From the NCBI GenBank assembly GCA_035547835.1, contig DASZTW010000001.1, positions 186,001-250,000 of the forward strand: DNA of 64,000 nt, given 5' to 3'. Made by a program: the position numbers and the translations under genes. Below the pieces are notes generated by a model that was not told the DNA's origin, searched no databases, and worked only from the letters and a program-made list of their open reading frames with translations. Positions 1 to 9,531 of this stretch are shown piece by piece; the stretch's first letter is position 1, and every line of letters starts with the position of its first letter. Source of the stretch: Acidimicrobiales bacterium. Lineage in GTDB: Bacteria > Actinomycetota > Acidimicrobiia > Acidimicrobiales > Iamiaceae.

Positions 1-535
1 CGTACCAGGCCATCGGTCCGGGCTGGCGCCGCAGGACCGTTCGCCACAAGTCGCCGGGCTCGTCGGTGAACACGTCACCTTCCTCGGCGTCGACCACGAA
101 CCAGGACCCGAACTCGATCTCGTCCTCGAGCTGACCCGCGCCCCAGCCCGCCGAACCGGCGAAGAGCCGTACGCCGTCGAGCGCCACGCCGATCTCCTCC
201 GGCGCCCGGTGCAGGTCGAGAGTGCCGACCGAACCCAGCAGCGGGGTGAACGGACCGTCGTCATCGGGAGGGACCGGTGTCGCCGATCTCCCCAACCCGA
301 TGACGGAGCTCATGCCGACTGGCCCGCCGAAGAACATGCGCGCCGGCGTCGACGCGACCTGCCCCCAAGCCGGCACGAACTCCTCGACATCGCCGTGGCT
401 CGGCCGGTTGAGCACGAGTCCCAGCGCGCCCGCCGGGCTGTGAGCCAACAACAAGACGATGGTGCGATGGAAGTTCGGGTCCTCGAGCGCCGGGGTCGCG
501 ACGAGCAGCCGTCCGGTGAGAGTGGGATTGGGCAT
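1..535 (-). CDS. YqgE/AlgH (UPF0301) family protein, 3' end cut by window
   Basis: Read on the minus strand from an ATG at 535, the protein begins MPNPTLTGRLLVATP and runs off the window edge after about 178 codons. Characteristic family segments are visible: an early HRTIVLLLAHS..GALGLVLNRP stretch, a central FFGGPV, and a late FAGSAGWGAGQL followed by GSWFVV. These match the UPF0301/AlgH family, whose members are usually about 180-190 residues, so only a few residues are missing. The biochemical role of the family is not settled; AlgH was named as a putative regulator in Pseudomonas. Expected to be cytoplasmic and soluble: no signal peptide or membrane segment is seen. It lies just downstream of the small gene ending at 595 and could share its transcript. 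Confidence 0.85.
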   Translation of the reverse strand, partial: MPNPTLTGRLLVATPALEDPNFHRTIVLLLAHSPAGALGLVLNRPSHGDVEEFVPAWGQVASTPARMFFGGPVGMSSVIGLGRSATPVPPDDDGPFTPLLGSVGTLDLHRAPEEIGVALDGVRLFAGSAGWGAGQLEDEIEFGSWFVVDAEEGDVFTDEPGDLWRTVLRRQPGPMAWY

Positions 536-594
536 GCGGCGCCGCGCTCAGGTCTCGCGCGGACAATCGACCATGGCGAAACCCGCTCGAGCCC

Positions 595-984
595 TTACCC
601 GCGCAACGCTCGCAGGACCTGCTTCGCGATGGCCGAGTTCATCTGGTACATCGCGGACCGCCGCGCGTCGCGGGCCATCTTCAACACGCTGCCGCCGGTG
701 AGCTCCTCGACGCTGTCAAGGCTGTCGACCAACGCGTCCTTGGCGGTGTCGGTCACCTTGTAGCCGGCGCTGGTCAGCGCTTTGACGACTTCGTTCTGCG
801 CGATCGGCTCGGGTGCGGCCGCGGCGATCACGCGCAACGCTTCCTTGGTGAGCTCCGCGCCTTGGACCACGGCTTCGGTCGGCGTGAGCGAACCGGCCTT
901 TTGACCTTCGACCGAAGCGAGCCAGCGGCGGACCTTCACGACCAGCTCGCCGTGGGTCTCACCTTCGAACGAGAGCGTCGCCAT
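595..984 (-). CDS. Conserved-looking small protein of unknown function
   Basis: A 129-residue protein if started at the ATG at 984 (MATLSFEGETHGELVVKVRRWL); an upstream in-frame start at 1029 would add 15 residues of poor quality, so the shorter form is preferred. It is a mostly helical, soluble, mildly acidic protein with no signal peptide, cysteine cluster or membrane segment. The C-terminal half (residues about 75-129) reads as a helix-rich segment with KDALVDSLDSVEEL and MARDARRSAMYQMN. I do not recognise a domain. It is divergent from guaB and reads toward the AlgH-like gene, with a 59-base gap. Coding potential is supported by consistent frame and sensible composition, in contrast with the Arg/Pro-rich shadow frames opposite. 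Confidence 0.7.
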   Translation of the reverse strand: MATLSFEGETHGELVVKVRRWLASVEGQKAGSLTPTEAVVQGAELTKEALRVIAAAAPEPIAQNEVVKALTSAGYKVTDTAKDALVDSLDSVEELTGGSVLKMARDARRSAMYQMNSAIAKQVLRALRG

Positions 985-1096
985 GCCTGCAGAGGCTAGT
1001 TCCGGGCGCTGCCACGCACCGGGAAGCACACCGGCGCAGCACGCGACCGGTGACGAGCTGCGCGCGATGCCACCTGGAGTCGAGGCGGCGCCCGAC

Positions 1097-3751
<2,655 letters not shown>

Positions 3752-3782
3752 CCCGTACGGGGCGTAGCGGGCGCCGCGCTGG

Positions 3783-4124
3783 TCAAAGCCAGTGCACGAA
3801 ACCGGGATAGGGGTGCTCGCCGGCGAGGAACGAGTCGAGCGCCCGCACCAGGGGGCCGACCGCCGCGGGTGCGAAGCGATTCGAGATCAGTACCAGCCCG
3901 GCGTGTGTCTGCCCGGTGGCGCGGTGCTCGCGATCGAGCTCCAGGTAGTCAGCCCGGTCACGTGTCACCACGGCCCGGCCTTCGACTTGGGCGAACGCGA
4001 AGACCTCACGGTCGGACAGCGATCGCAGATCGGGTCGCTCCGCCACGGCCACGACGTCACGGCCCCGATCGCGGAGCTGTCGTGCGATCGCCAACGGGAT
4101 CATCTCATCCAGAAGTGCTTTCAC
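3783..4124 (-). CDS. DUF5615-like (PIN-like) toxin candidate
   Basis: 113 residues when started at GTG 4124, which overlaps the stop of the upstream gene by four bases (GTGA) and gives the usual family opening, here VKALLDEMIP. Family-like acidic and catalytic-region positions are visible: LLDE near the N terminus, SDREVFAFA, and VVTRDRADY around residue 60-70. These resemble the DUF5615 PIN-like nuclease family, small RNase-type toxins usually paired with an upstream antitoxin. An in-frame ATG at 4151 is possible but would create a 31-base overlap. It is coupled to the antitoxin-like gene upstream and convergent with guaB. Toxicity is family inference. Confidence 0.75.
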   Translation of the reverse strand: MKALLDEMIPLAIARQLRDRGRDVVAVAERPDLRSLSDREVFAFAQVEGRAVVTRDRADYLELDREHRATGQTHAGLVLISNRFAPAAVGPLVRALDSFLAGEHPYPGFVHWL

Positions 4125-4546
4125 CCGAGCAGCGAATGACGGCGCTTCCACGCCGCTTCGGCCCGCTCGGCCCGCTCCTCGTCGAGGCGGATGCGATCGT
4201 CGATCTCACCTGGGTGATCGGCGTAGTAGCGCAGCGCCGTCTCGACCTGCGCCGTCGACAAATCGAGCGCCCGACACGTCGCAGCAACTGCCCGCTCACC
4301 GGTCATGTCGAGCCCCTTGACGAACCGCACCAGCTCCCAGACATCTGGGCCCACGGCGAGCGCGGCTCGCCGACCGGTGGGACCGTCGCGGAAGACGATG
4401 CCTGGATGCTCCTCCATTCGAAGGCCCTCGTCGACGAGGCGCTCGGCCAACCGGCTGCCCGGCTCGCCGCGCTCGCGCGCCCGCTGGTCGAGCGCGGCGA
4501 GCGTCTCCTGCGACCAGCGGAACGAGCGTTGTCGGGTGGGGGCCAT
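4121..4546 (-). CDS. Antitoxin-like partner of the DUF5615 toxin
   Basis: 141 residues from ATG 4546 (MAPTRQRSFRWSQETLAALDQRARERGEP). The N-terminal 40 residues look like a short basic ribbon-helix-helix-like DNA-binding segment (RSFRWS followed by two helices with SRLAERLVDEG). The C-terminal half is helical and acidic (about 75-141), as expected for a toxin-binding part. The start is placed immediately downstream of a perfect 10-base inverted repeat, the likely operator, and the gene ends in a four-base overlap with the toxin, so the two form a coupled, probably autoregulated pair. A TTG three codons upstream would start inside the palindrome and is less attractive. The family name is not certain. 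Confidence 0.65.
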   Translation of the reverse strand: MAPTRQRSFRWSQETLAALDQRARERGEPGSRLAERLVDEGLRMEEHPGIVFRDGPTGRRAALAVGPDVWELVRFVKGLDMTGERAVAATCRALDLSTAQVETALRYYADHPGEIDDRIRLDEERAERAEAAWKRRHSLLG

Positions 4547-4547
4547 C

Positions 4548-4572
4548 GGTGACAATGTATCCCATTGTCACC
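4548..4572. promoter_or_regulatory. Palindromic operator of the toxin/antitoxin pair
   Basis: Perfect inverted repeat: arms of 10 bases, GGTGACAATG (4548-4557) and CATTGTCACC (4563-4572), separated by five bases. It abuts the antitoxin ATG at 4546 and covers the place where a promoter or ribosome site must lie, so a bound repressor would block expression. Autoregulation is inference. Confidence 0.65.
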
Positions 4573-4597
4573 CAGTTGCCTCCCGAATGCCCTCCGC

Positions 4598-5383
4598 TCA
4601 CCGGTGGCCGAGGTCGCCGCGGCCCAGGGTGCCGGTGGCGAGGCCGAGGAGCTGACGCAACATCGCTGCGGTGGCACCCCAGACGGTGTCGCCCACCAGC
4701 TCGAAGAAGAAGATCGGGTGGTCCTCGGGGATCGGCCACAGCTCGCAGCGGTAGATGCCGGGATCGGTGAGCTCGTCGAGGGGCACGTGCAGGATGCGGT
4801 CGACCTCGCTCGGGTTGGCCCGCAACCCGGGCGGCGGTCCCGGCAGCACACCGACGAACGGCACGATCGCACTGGCGCTGCTGATCGTGGCCAGATGGTC
4901 GAGCTCACCGATCAGCTCGACGGATGACGGGTCGAGGCCGATCTCCTCTTGCGACTCGCGGAGCGCCGCGTCGACCAGCGACTCTCCCGCCTCCTGGCGG
5001 CCGCCCGGAAAGCTCACCTGCCCCTTGTGGCTGCGCAGCTGCATGGTCCGGCGGGTGAGGATCACCCACGTGCGGCCGTCGTGCACGTACAGGGGCGCGA
5101 GCACCGCGGATCCGGCGAGGCCGCCGCGCGCCTCGACCTGCGACGGTCGCGGGTCGCCCGCCGCCGTCAAGGCGTGGCGGATGTGGCCGAGGTCGGGTGT
5201 GCGCTCGCCGACGGGCAGATCGGCCCAGGGGGCCGGCGGACCGGTTCGGGCACCGGGCGGGCGAGGGATCTCCTGGGGCCCGCCACGACCCTGCGGCGGC
5301 GCGAACGGCTGCGAGGGTCCGGCGGACGCCGGGCCAGACGGGTGCCCGGCGGAAGATGGCTCGCCGGAACCCGGATCGATCAC
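4598..5383 (-). CDS. Nudix hydrolase (CoA pyrophosphatase-like)
   Basis: 261 residues from GTG 5383, which overlaps the stop of the ABC permease by four bases. The first 60-70 residues are proline/glycine-rich and probably disordered. The Nudix box is complete at about residues 125-148: GG....ES followed by REsQEEIGL, with the metal-binding glutamates present. The sequence before the box, TMQLRSHKGQVSFPGG, matches the CoA-diphosphatase (NudL/Nudt7-like) group that cleaves CoA and derivatives to phosphopantetheine and 3',5'-ADP. Substrate assignment is family inference. Cotranscribed with the exporter genes, although no functional link is obvious. Confidence 0.88.
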   Translation of the reverse strand: MIDPGSGEPSSAGHPSGPASAGPSQPFAPPQGRGGPQEIPRPPGARTGPPAPWADLPVGERTPDLGHIRHALTAAGDPRPSQVEARGGLAGSAVLAPLYVHDGRTWVILTRRTMQLRSHKGQVSFPGGRQEAGESLVDAALRESQEEIGLDPSSVELIGELDHLATISSASAIVPFVGVLPGPPPGLRANPSEVDRILHVPLDELTDPGIYRCELWPIPEDHPIFFFELVGDTVWGATAAMLRQLLGLATGTLGRGDLGHR

Positions 5384-6228
5384 GCCAGGCGACGGTACTT
5401 GTTGACCGCCAGCGGAACGAGGACGATGAGGATCCCGGCGACCCACGCGACGGCGTGCAACGTGGGGCTCATCGTCGGCCCGTAACCGGTCATCAAGTTG
5501 CGCGCCGCGGTGGCGACTTGCGACACGGGCTGGTTGCGGGCGAACACCTGCAGCCACGACGGCATCGTGTTGATCGGCACGAAGCACGAGGAAGCGAACG
5601 TCAACGGCATCAGGATCGGGAAGATCATCACCTGGGCCGTCTCCGCGTTCGGCGCCGACAGCCCGAGGTAGGCGGCGCCCCAGAACAAGGCATACGAGAA
5701 CGCCAAGATCAACACGACGCCACCGAGGAACGGCAGCACGCCGCCGGTGATCCGGAAGCCCACCGCCATCCCCACCACGAGCATCAGGACCATCACGAAC
5801 ACGTTGCGGACCAGATCCGCGGTGGTCCGACCGACCAGCACGGCGGAACGCGCCATCGGCAAGGACCGGAACCGTTCGAGCAGGCCTTTGTGGAGGTCTT
5901 CTGACAGACCGATCGCGGTGCCGACCACGCCGAAGGCGACCGTCTGCACGAAGATCCCCGGCATCAGGAAGTTCACGTAGCTGATGCCCTTCGGGAGACC
6001 GAGGCCGACCACCGCGAAGACATAGCGGAACAGCAGCACGAACATGATCGGCTGCACGGTGCTGAAGAACGTGGACTCGGGTACCCGGAAGAACCCGATG
6101 AGGTTGCGCCGGGTGGCGGTGAGGCCGTCGCGCACGGCCCACATGGCCGCAGAGCCCGGCTCGACCTCGGGCGCGCCCAGCTCGGCGGTCGGTACCGCCG
6201 CGCGCGTGGCAGTGGTCGAGTCGGTCAT
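5380..6228 (-). CDS. ABC-2 type exporter permease (DrrB-like)
   Basis: 282 residues with about six hydrophobic segments: PIMFVLLFRYVFAV, NFLMPGIFVQTVAFG, VFVMVLMLVVGMAVGF, FLGGVVLILAFSYALFWG, MIFPILMPLTFASS and a final segment near residues 255-275. The cytoplasmic start includes RRNLIGFFRVPES, and the middle carries LHKGLLERFRSLPMARSAVL, the segment typical of DrrB-like ABC-2 permeases. It forms the membrane pore of an exporter with the adjacent ATPase, with overlaps of four bases on both sides. Family members export hydrophobic drugs, lipids or antibiotics; the substrate here is unknown. Probably controlled by the divergent MarR/TetR pair. Confidence 0.92.
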   Translation of the reverse strand: MTDSTTATRAAVPTAELGAPEVEPGSAAMWAVRDGLTATRRNLIGFFRVPESTFFSTVQPIMFVLLFRYVFAVVGLGLPKGISYVNFLMPGIFVQTVAFGVVGTAIGLSEDLHKGLLERFRSLPMARSAVLVGRTTADLVRNVFVMVLMLVVGMAVGFRITGGVLPFLGGVVLILAFSYALFWGAAYLGLSAPNAETAQVMIFPILMPLTFASSCFVPINTMPSWLQVFARNQPVSQVATAARNLMTGYGPTMSPTLHAVAWVAGILIVLVPLAVNKYRRLA

Positions 6229-7241
6229 CGGTGTGCCCTCCCGTTGTCGGCCGCGACAGCCGGCTCGCCGGCCGACTCCGCCTCGGCGCGATGGCCGGTG
6301 AGCGACAAGAACACGTCATCGAGGCTGGGCTCGCGCAGAGCCAGCCGGCTGGCCTGCAGCGACGCCGCGTCGAGCGCCACCAGCACATCGGTCACGACCC
6401 GGGGCCCGTCGTCGACCGCCAGTTCGAGCCGCGCGCCGTCGATGATCGGTTCCCGACCGATCCGCTCGGCCACGACCTGGCGAGCGCGCGCGGCCTCGGT
6501 CGGGTCGGCCATCTCGAGCTCGAGCACGGTCGTGCCGAGGGTGGCCTTCAGTTCGGGGGCGGTCCCTTCAGCGATGGCCCTACCGTGGTCGATGACCATG
6601 ATCCGGTCGGCGAGGCGGTCGGCCTCTTCGAGGTACTGCGTGGTCAACAACACCGTGGAGCCGTCGTCGACGAGCTGCTCGATCACACCCCACAGGTCGA
6701 CGCGACTGGCCGGGTCGAGACCCGTGGTCGGCTCGTCCAGGAACAGGACCCGCGGCCGGTGCAGCAGCGACGCGGCGAGGTCGAGGCGCCGGCGCATACC
6801 GCCGGAGTAGCCCTTCGAGGGGCGGTCGGCTGCGTCGATCAGGTCGAACCGCTCGAGCAGCTCCTCGGCCCGTGGCTTCACCAGCCGACGGGGCATGTGG
6901 GTGAGCTCACCGAGGACCCGGAGGTTCTCGCGGCCCGTGAGGTTCTCGTCGACCGCTGCGTACTGGCCGGCGAGCCCGATCCGGAGACGAACTTCGTTGG
7001 GATGGGTGGCGACGTCGAGGCCCTCTACCCGCGCCCGGCCGCCATCGGGCTCGAGGATCGTCGTGAGCATCCGCACGACGGTGGTCTTGCCCGCACCGTT
7101 GGGGCCGAGGAGGCCGAGCACCGTTCCGGTCGGGACCTGGAGATCCACCCCGTTGACGGCTTGCACGTCGCCGAAGTGCTTCACCAGACCCTCGGCTTCG
7201 ATGGCGAGCGTCTGCGATGGAACGTTGGACATGGCTGTCAT
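6225..7241 (-). CDS. ABC exporter ATP-binding protein (DrrA-like)
   Basis: 338 residues. Walker A GPNGAGKTT is at residues 46-54, a Q-loop (GLAGQYAAVDENLTG) near 90, the ABC signature YSGGMRRRL near 145, Walker B VLFLDEPTTGLDP near 165, and the switch region TTQYLEEADRLAD near 205. The C-terminal extension (about 225-338) is the regulatory tail typical of DrrA/daunorubicin-resistance ATPases, with a LREPSLDDVFLSLTG motif. It powers the permease encoded immediately downstream with an ATGA overlap. Start at 7241 is the outermost; an internal ATG three codons later (MSNVPS) is equally plausible. Faces the MarR gene across a 76-base promoter region. Confidence 0.95.
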   Translation of the reverse strand: MTAMSNVPSQTLAIEAEGLVKHFGDVQAVNGVDLQVPTGTVLGLLGPNGAGKTTVVRMLTTILEPDGGRARVEGLDVATHPNEVRLRIGLAGQYAAVDENLTGRENLRVLGELTHMPRRLVKPRAEELLERFDLIDAADRPSKGYSGGMRRRLDLAASLLHRPRVLFLDEPTTGLDPASRVDLWGVIEQLVDDGSTVLLTTQYLEEADRLADRIMVIDHGRAIAEGTAPELKATLGTTVLELEMADPTEAARARQVVAERIGREPIIDGARLELAVDDGPRVVTDVLVALDAASLQASRLALREPSLDDVFLSLTGHRAEAESAGEPAVAADNGRAHR

Positions 7242-7317
7242 CGTGACAGGAATTGCTTTAAGATGTCAAGTATCGAATGCTTCAATCCTTGGTGGACTTG
7301 TGGTAGACTGGGCTGGC
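7242..7317. promoter_or_regulatory. Divergent promoter/operator region between ABC exporter and MarR-TetR genes
   Basis: The 76 bases are locally AT-rich for this genome. Toward the exporter, a TTGACA is present on the minus strand (7264-7269). Toward marR, TTCAAT (7281-7286), a 17-base spacer and TAGACT (7304-7309) form a candidate promoter ending eight bases before the ATG at 7318, so a nearly leaderless transcript is likely. Between them, TCAAG and CTTCA halves around TATCGAATG form an imperfect dyad that could be the MarR site. All sites are guesses by eye. Confidence 0.4.
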
Positions 7318-7794
7318 ATGGGGAAGAGTCCCACCAAGCTCGATCTCGCGGCCGACTGCTTCCGCCTGCTGACGGGCTTCCTCCAACGCCACAAGCAGCG
7401 CTTCCTCACGGTGGCCTCCGACCACGGCCTCACCCCTGCCCACCTCGGTGCGCTGATGTCGCTGGAGCCGGGCGAGGGGCAGCCGATGCGGGCGTTGGCC
7501 GAGCTGTGGCACTGCGACGCGTCGAACGTCACGTGGCTCGTCGACCGCCTGGAAGAACGGGGCCTGGTGGCCCGCCAGCAGCTCCCGACCGACCGCCGGG
7601 TCAAGTCCGTGGCGCTCACCAGCAAGGGCGAGCACCTGCGCTCCACCATCGACCACGAGCTCACCTCGCCGCCCGAGCCGATGCTCACCTTGACGCTGGT
7701 CGAGCTGGCCCAACTGACGGCGCTGCTGCAAAAGCTGTCGAGTGACGCCAAGGACCCGTCGGCCCACGGTTCATCGAACACAATGGTGAGGTGA
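7318..7794 (+). CDS. MarR-family transcriptional regulator
   Basis: 158 residues from ATG 7318. The winged helix-turn-helix is visible: LTPAHLGALMSL, then PMRALAELWHCDASNVTWLVDRLEERGLV as the recognition-helix region, and the wing RQQLPTDRRVKSVALTSKG. The C-terminal helix LVELAQLTALLQKL serves dimerisation. Such proteins repress small-molecule-responsive exporter genes. It is transcribed divergently from the DrrAB-like exporter and ends in a four-base GTGA overlap with a TetR-type regulator, so both regulators are made from one message. Control of the exporter is inferred from position. Confidence 0.92.
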   Translation: MGKSPTKLDLAADCFRLLTGFLQRHKQRFLTVASDHGLTPAHLGALMSLEPGEGQPMRALAELWHCDASNVTWLVDRLEERGLVARQQLPTDRRVKSVALTSKGEHLRSTIDHELTSPPEPMLTLTLVELAQLTALLQKLSSDAKDPSAHGSSNTMVR

Positions 7795-8528
7795 TCGACG
7801 AGAAGGGGGTGGCCACCAACGTCGCCTGGCTGCGCCAAGTCCCGCAGCAGCGGCGGTCACTGGCCCGGGTCGAGGCGCTGCTCGACACCGCTGAGCTCGT
7901 CTTCGAGGAAGTCGGCTACGACGCGGCGACCACCAACCTGATCGCCGAGCGGGCCGACATCCCGGTCGGCACGCTGTACCGCTGGTTCCCGGACAAGGCC
8001 GCGCTGGCCGACGGGCTGGTCAGCCGGTACGTCGAACGGATCGCCGGCGCGTACGAGTACCTCGTGACCGCCGAGCCTCCGCCAACCGAGATCCTCCGCG
8101 ACGTCACCCATGAGCTCGCCCAGGTGGTGTTCGACAGCCCGGCCATGGCGGCGATCATCGGTGCCGCCACCCTCCCGAGCGCGCCCGACGCTCCGGGCGT
8201 CCGCCTGCGTTCAACCGCGCAGGAGGCCATCCGCCTCCTGATCCAGCTCCGGGCTCCCACCATCGCCGAAGCCGACCTCGAACGCATGTCCGACGTGCTC
8301 ACCACCGTGGCCTTCGGTGTGCTCGGCCGGGCAGGCCGCCTCGAGGGCACGGCCCGCCTCGCGATGGTCGACGAACTGGCCGATCTCGTGATCTCGTGGC
8401 TGGCCGCCCGCCTCCCCCCACCCGATGACCCGGTCTGGGAGGCCGCCAACCCGTTGGTCGTCCCGGTGGCGCCGACCCGCAACCGGGTTCCCGGCAGGCG
8501 GCACGGCCTCGGCGGCCGCGACGCCTGA
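7791..8528 (+). CDS. TetR-family transcriptional regulator
   Basis: 245 residues from GTG 7791, overlapping the marR stop. The N-terminal HTH is clear: LDTAELVFEEVGYDAATTNLIAERADIPVGTLYRWF at about residues 31-66 (quoted in parts: TTNLIAERADIPVG and TLYRWFPDKAAL). The rest is the all-helical ligand-binding/dimerisation domain, ending in a basic, Pro-rich tail of about 25 residues. No enzyme partner is adjacent other than the divergent exporter. A stem-loop follows about 95 bases after the stop. Ligand unknown. Confidence 0.92.
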   Translation: MIDEKGVATNVAWLRQVPQQRRSLARVEALLDTAELVFEEVGYDAATTNLIAERADIPVGTLYRWFPDKAALADGLVSRYVERIAGAYEYLVTAEPPPTEILRDVTHELAQVVFDSPAMAAIIGAATLPSAPDAPGVRLRSTAQEAIRLLIQLRAPTIAEADLERMSDVLTTVAFGVLGRAGRLEGTARLAMVDELADLVISWLAARLPPPDDPVWEAANPLVVPVAPTRNRVPGRRHGLGGRDA

Positions 8529-8622
8529 CGATCTGCACGCGTTTGGCGTCAGCTTTGCCACCACTCCGCGTGGTCGTGCGAAGGATCACCCCTCGGGTCA
8601 TCTGCACTGCCTAATCTGACCT

Positions 8623-8669
8623 CGAAGGCCCTTCGCTCGGCGCCGCCCGCTCCGAGAGAAGGGCCTTCG
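8623..8669 (+). terminator. Strong stem-loop after the MarR-TetR operon
   Basis: Perfect 12-base arms CGAAGGCCCTTC (8623-8634) and GAAGGGCCTTCG (8658-8669), with an inner CTCGG/CCGAG pairing in the 23-base loop. No T-run follows. The structure sits in the 309-base gap between tetR and the CIS block, in which I see no gene; it probably insulates the CIS transcription unit. Confidence 0.6.
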
Positions 8670-8837
8670 CCGCGCTCGCGGCCGGCCGCGCGAGCGCGGA
8701 CCTCCGCGACCCGGTGACAGCGGTGAGTGGTGGTACCATGGGACGGTTCACCAAAGGTGCTGGGCATCACCAGAAGGCCTTGTCTGCAGCAACACGCCAG
8801 ACGGCCGAGGGGGAGCAATGGTGGGAGCGGGTGCGTC

Positions 8838-9530
8838 GTGATCCATCTGGTGGATCAGGCGCTGGAAGGCTTCGTGCGGGGCGACCTGCTGCCTCCCGAC
8901 GCGGGCGTCGACCTGTCCTTCGCCACGCCCGACAAGCAGTGGGGCAGCGGCATCACGCGCCCGACGATCAACTTGTTCCTCTGGGACGTCAAGCGGAGCG
9001 CCGTGCAGGCGCAATCGGGCTCCGACACCATCGACATCGACGGGCAGATCAGCCGGCGAACCGCTCCGGTGTCCGTCGAGCTGCGCTATCTCGTCACTGC
9101 GTGGGCGACCGAAGGCCGTGACGAGCACCAGCTGCTCGGCACGGTGCTGCAAGGTGTGCTCGGCACCCCCACCCTGCCCGAACGCCTCCGCCCCGAGGGG
9201 CTGGGCGACACCGGTCCCGTGCGCCTCCAGGTCGCCAGCGCGAACGAGCCGCGCTCGGCCGACTTCTGGACGTCGCTCGGCGGCCAGCTGAAGCCAGGGA
9301 TCGACCTTCGCGTCGAGCTCCGCGTCGCCGCCTTCGCCTGGGAGTCCGCCGCGCTGCCGGCCACCGCCGTCGAGACCACGGTCAACCCGATCCCGCGCCC
9401 GGCCGCGCCGCGGACGGCCACGCCCGTGACCGACACCGGGGTGCGGCGCCGCTACCGACGCCATGGCGCGGTCGTCACCGAAGCCACCCGGACACGCCCC
9501 GACGACCAGGCCGAATCGCAGGATCCGTGA
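8838..9530 (+). CDS. Pvc16/Afp16-type (DUF4255) CIS tail-terminator protein
   Basis: 230 residues from GTG 8838; a purine-rich GGTGGGAGCGG stretch lies upstream. The DUF4255 body begins VIHLVDQALEGFVRGDLLP and shows the family pattern TRPTINLFLWDV, then RRTAPVSVELRYLVTAWA and DEHQLLGTVLQ. In Afp/PVC particles the Afp16/Pvc16 protein caps the sheath-tube at the membrane-distal end and fixes its length. The C-terminal 50 residues are Pro/Arg-rich and disordered. It is the first gene of a plus-strand block and is followed one base later by the first of three membrane proteins, an arrangement suggesting that the terminator end and the membrane proteins cooperate (inference). Confidence 0.88.
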   Translation: MIHLVDQALEGFVRGDLLPPDAGVDLSFATPDKQWGSGITRPTINLFLWDVKRSAVQAQSGSDTIDIDGQISRRTAPVSVELRYLVTAWATEGRDEHQLLGTVLQGVLGTPTLPERLRPEGLGDTGPVRLQVASANEPRSADFWTSLGGQLKPGIDLRVELRVAAFAWESAALPATAVETTVNPIPRPAAPRTATPVTDTGVRRRYRRHGAVVTEATRTRPDDQAESQDP

Positions 9531-9531
9531 G

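Noticed and set aside
8529-8837. Possible gene or tRNA in the gap before the CIS block
   Set aside because: Frames here are short and lack start signals; no cloverleaf is visible. The only clear structure is the stem-loop at 8623-8669.
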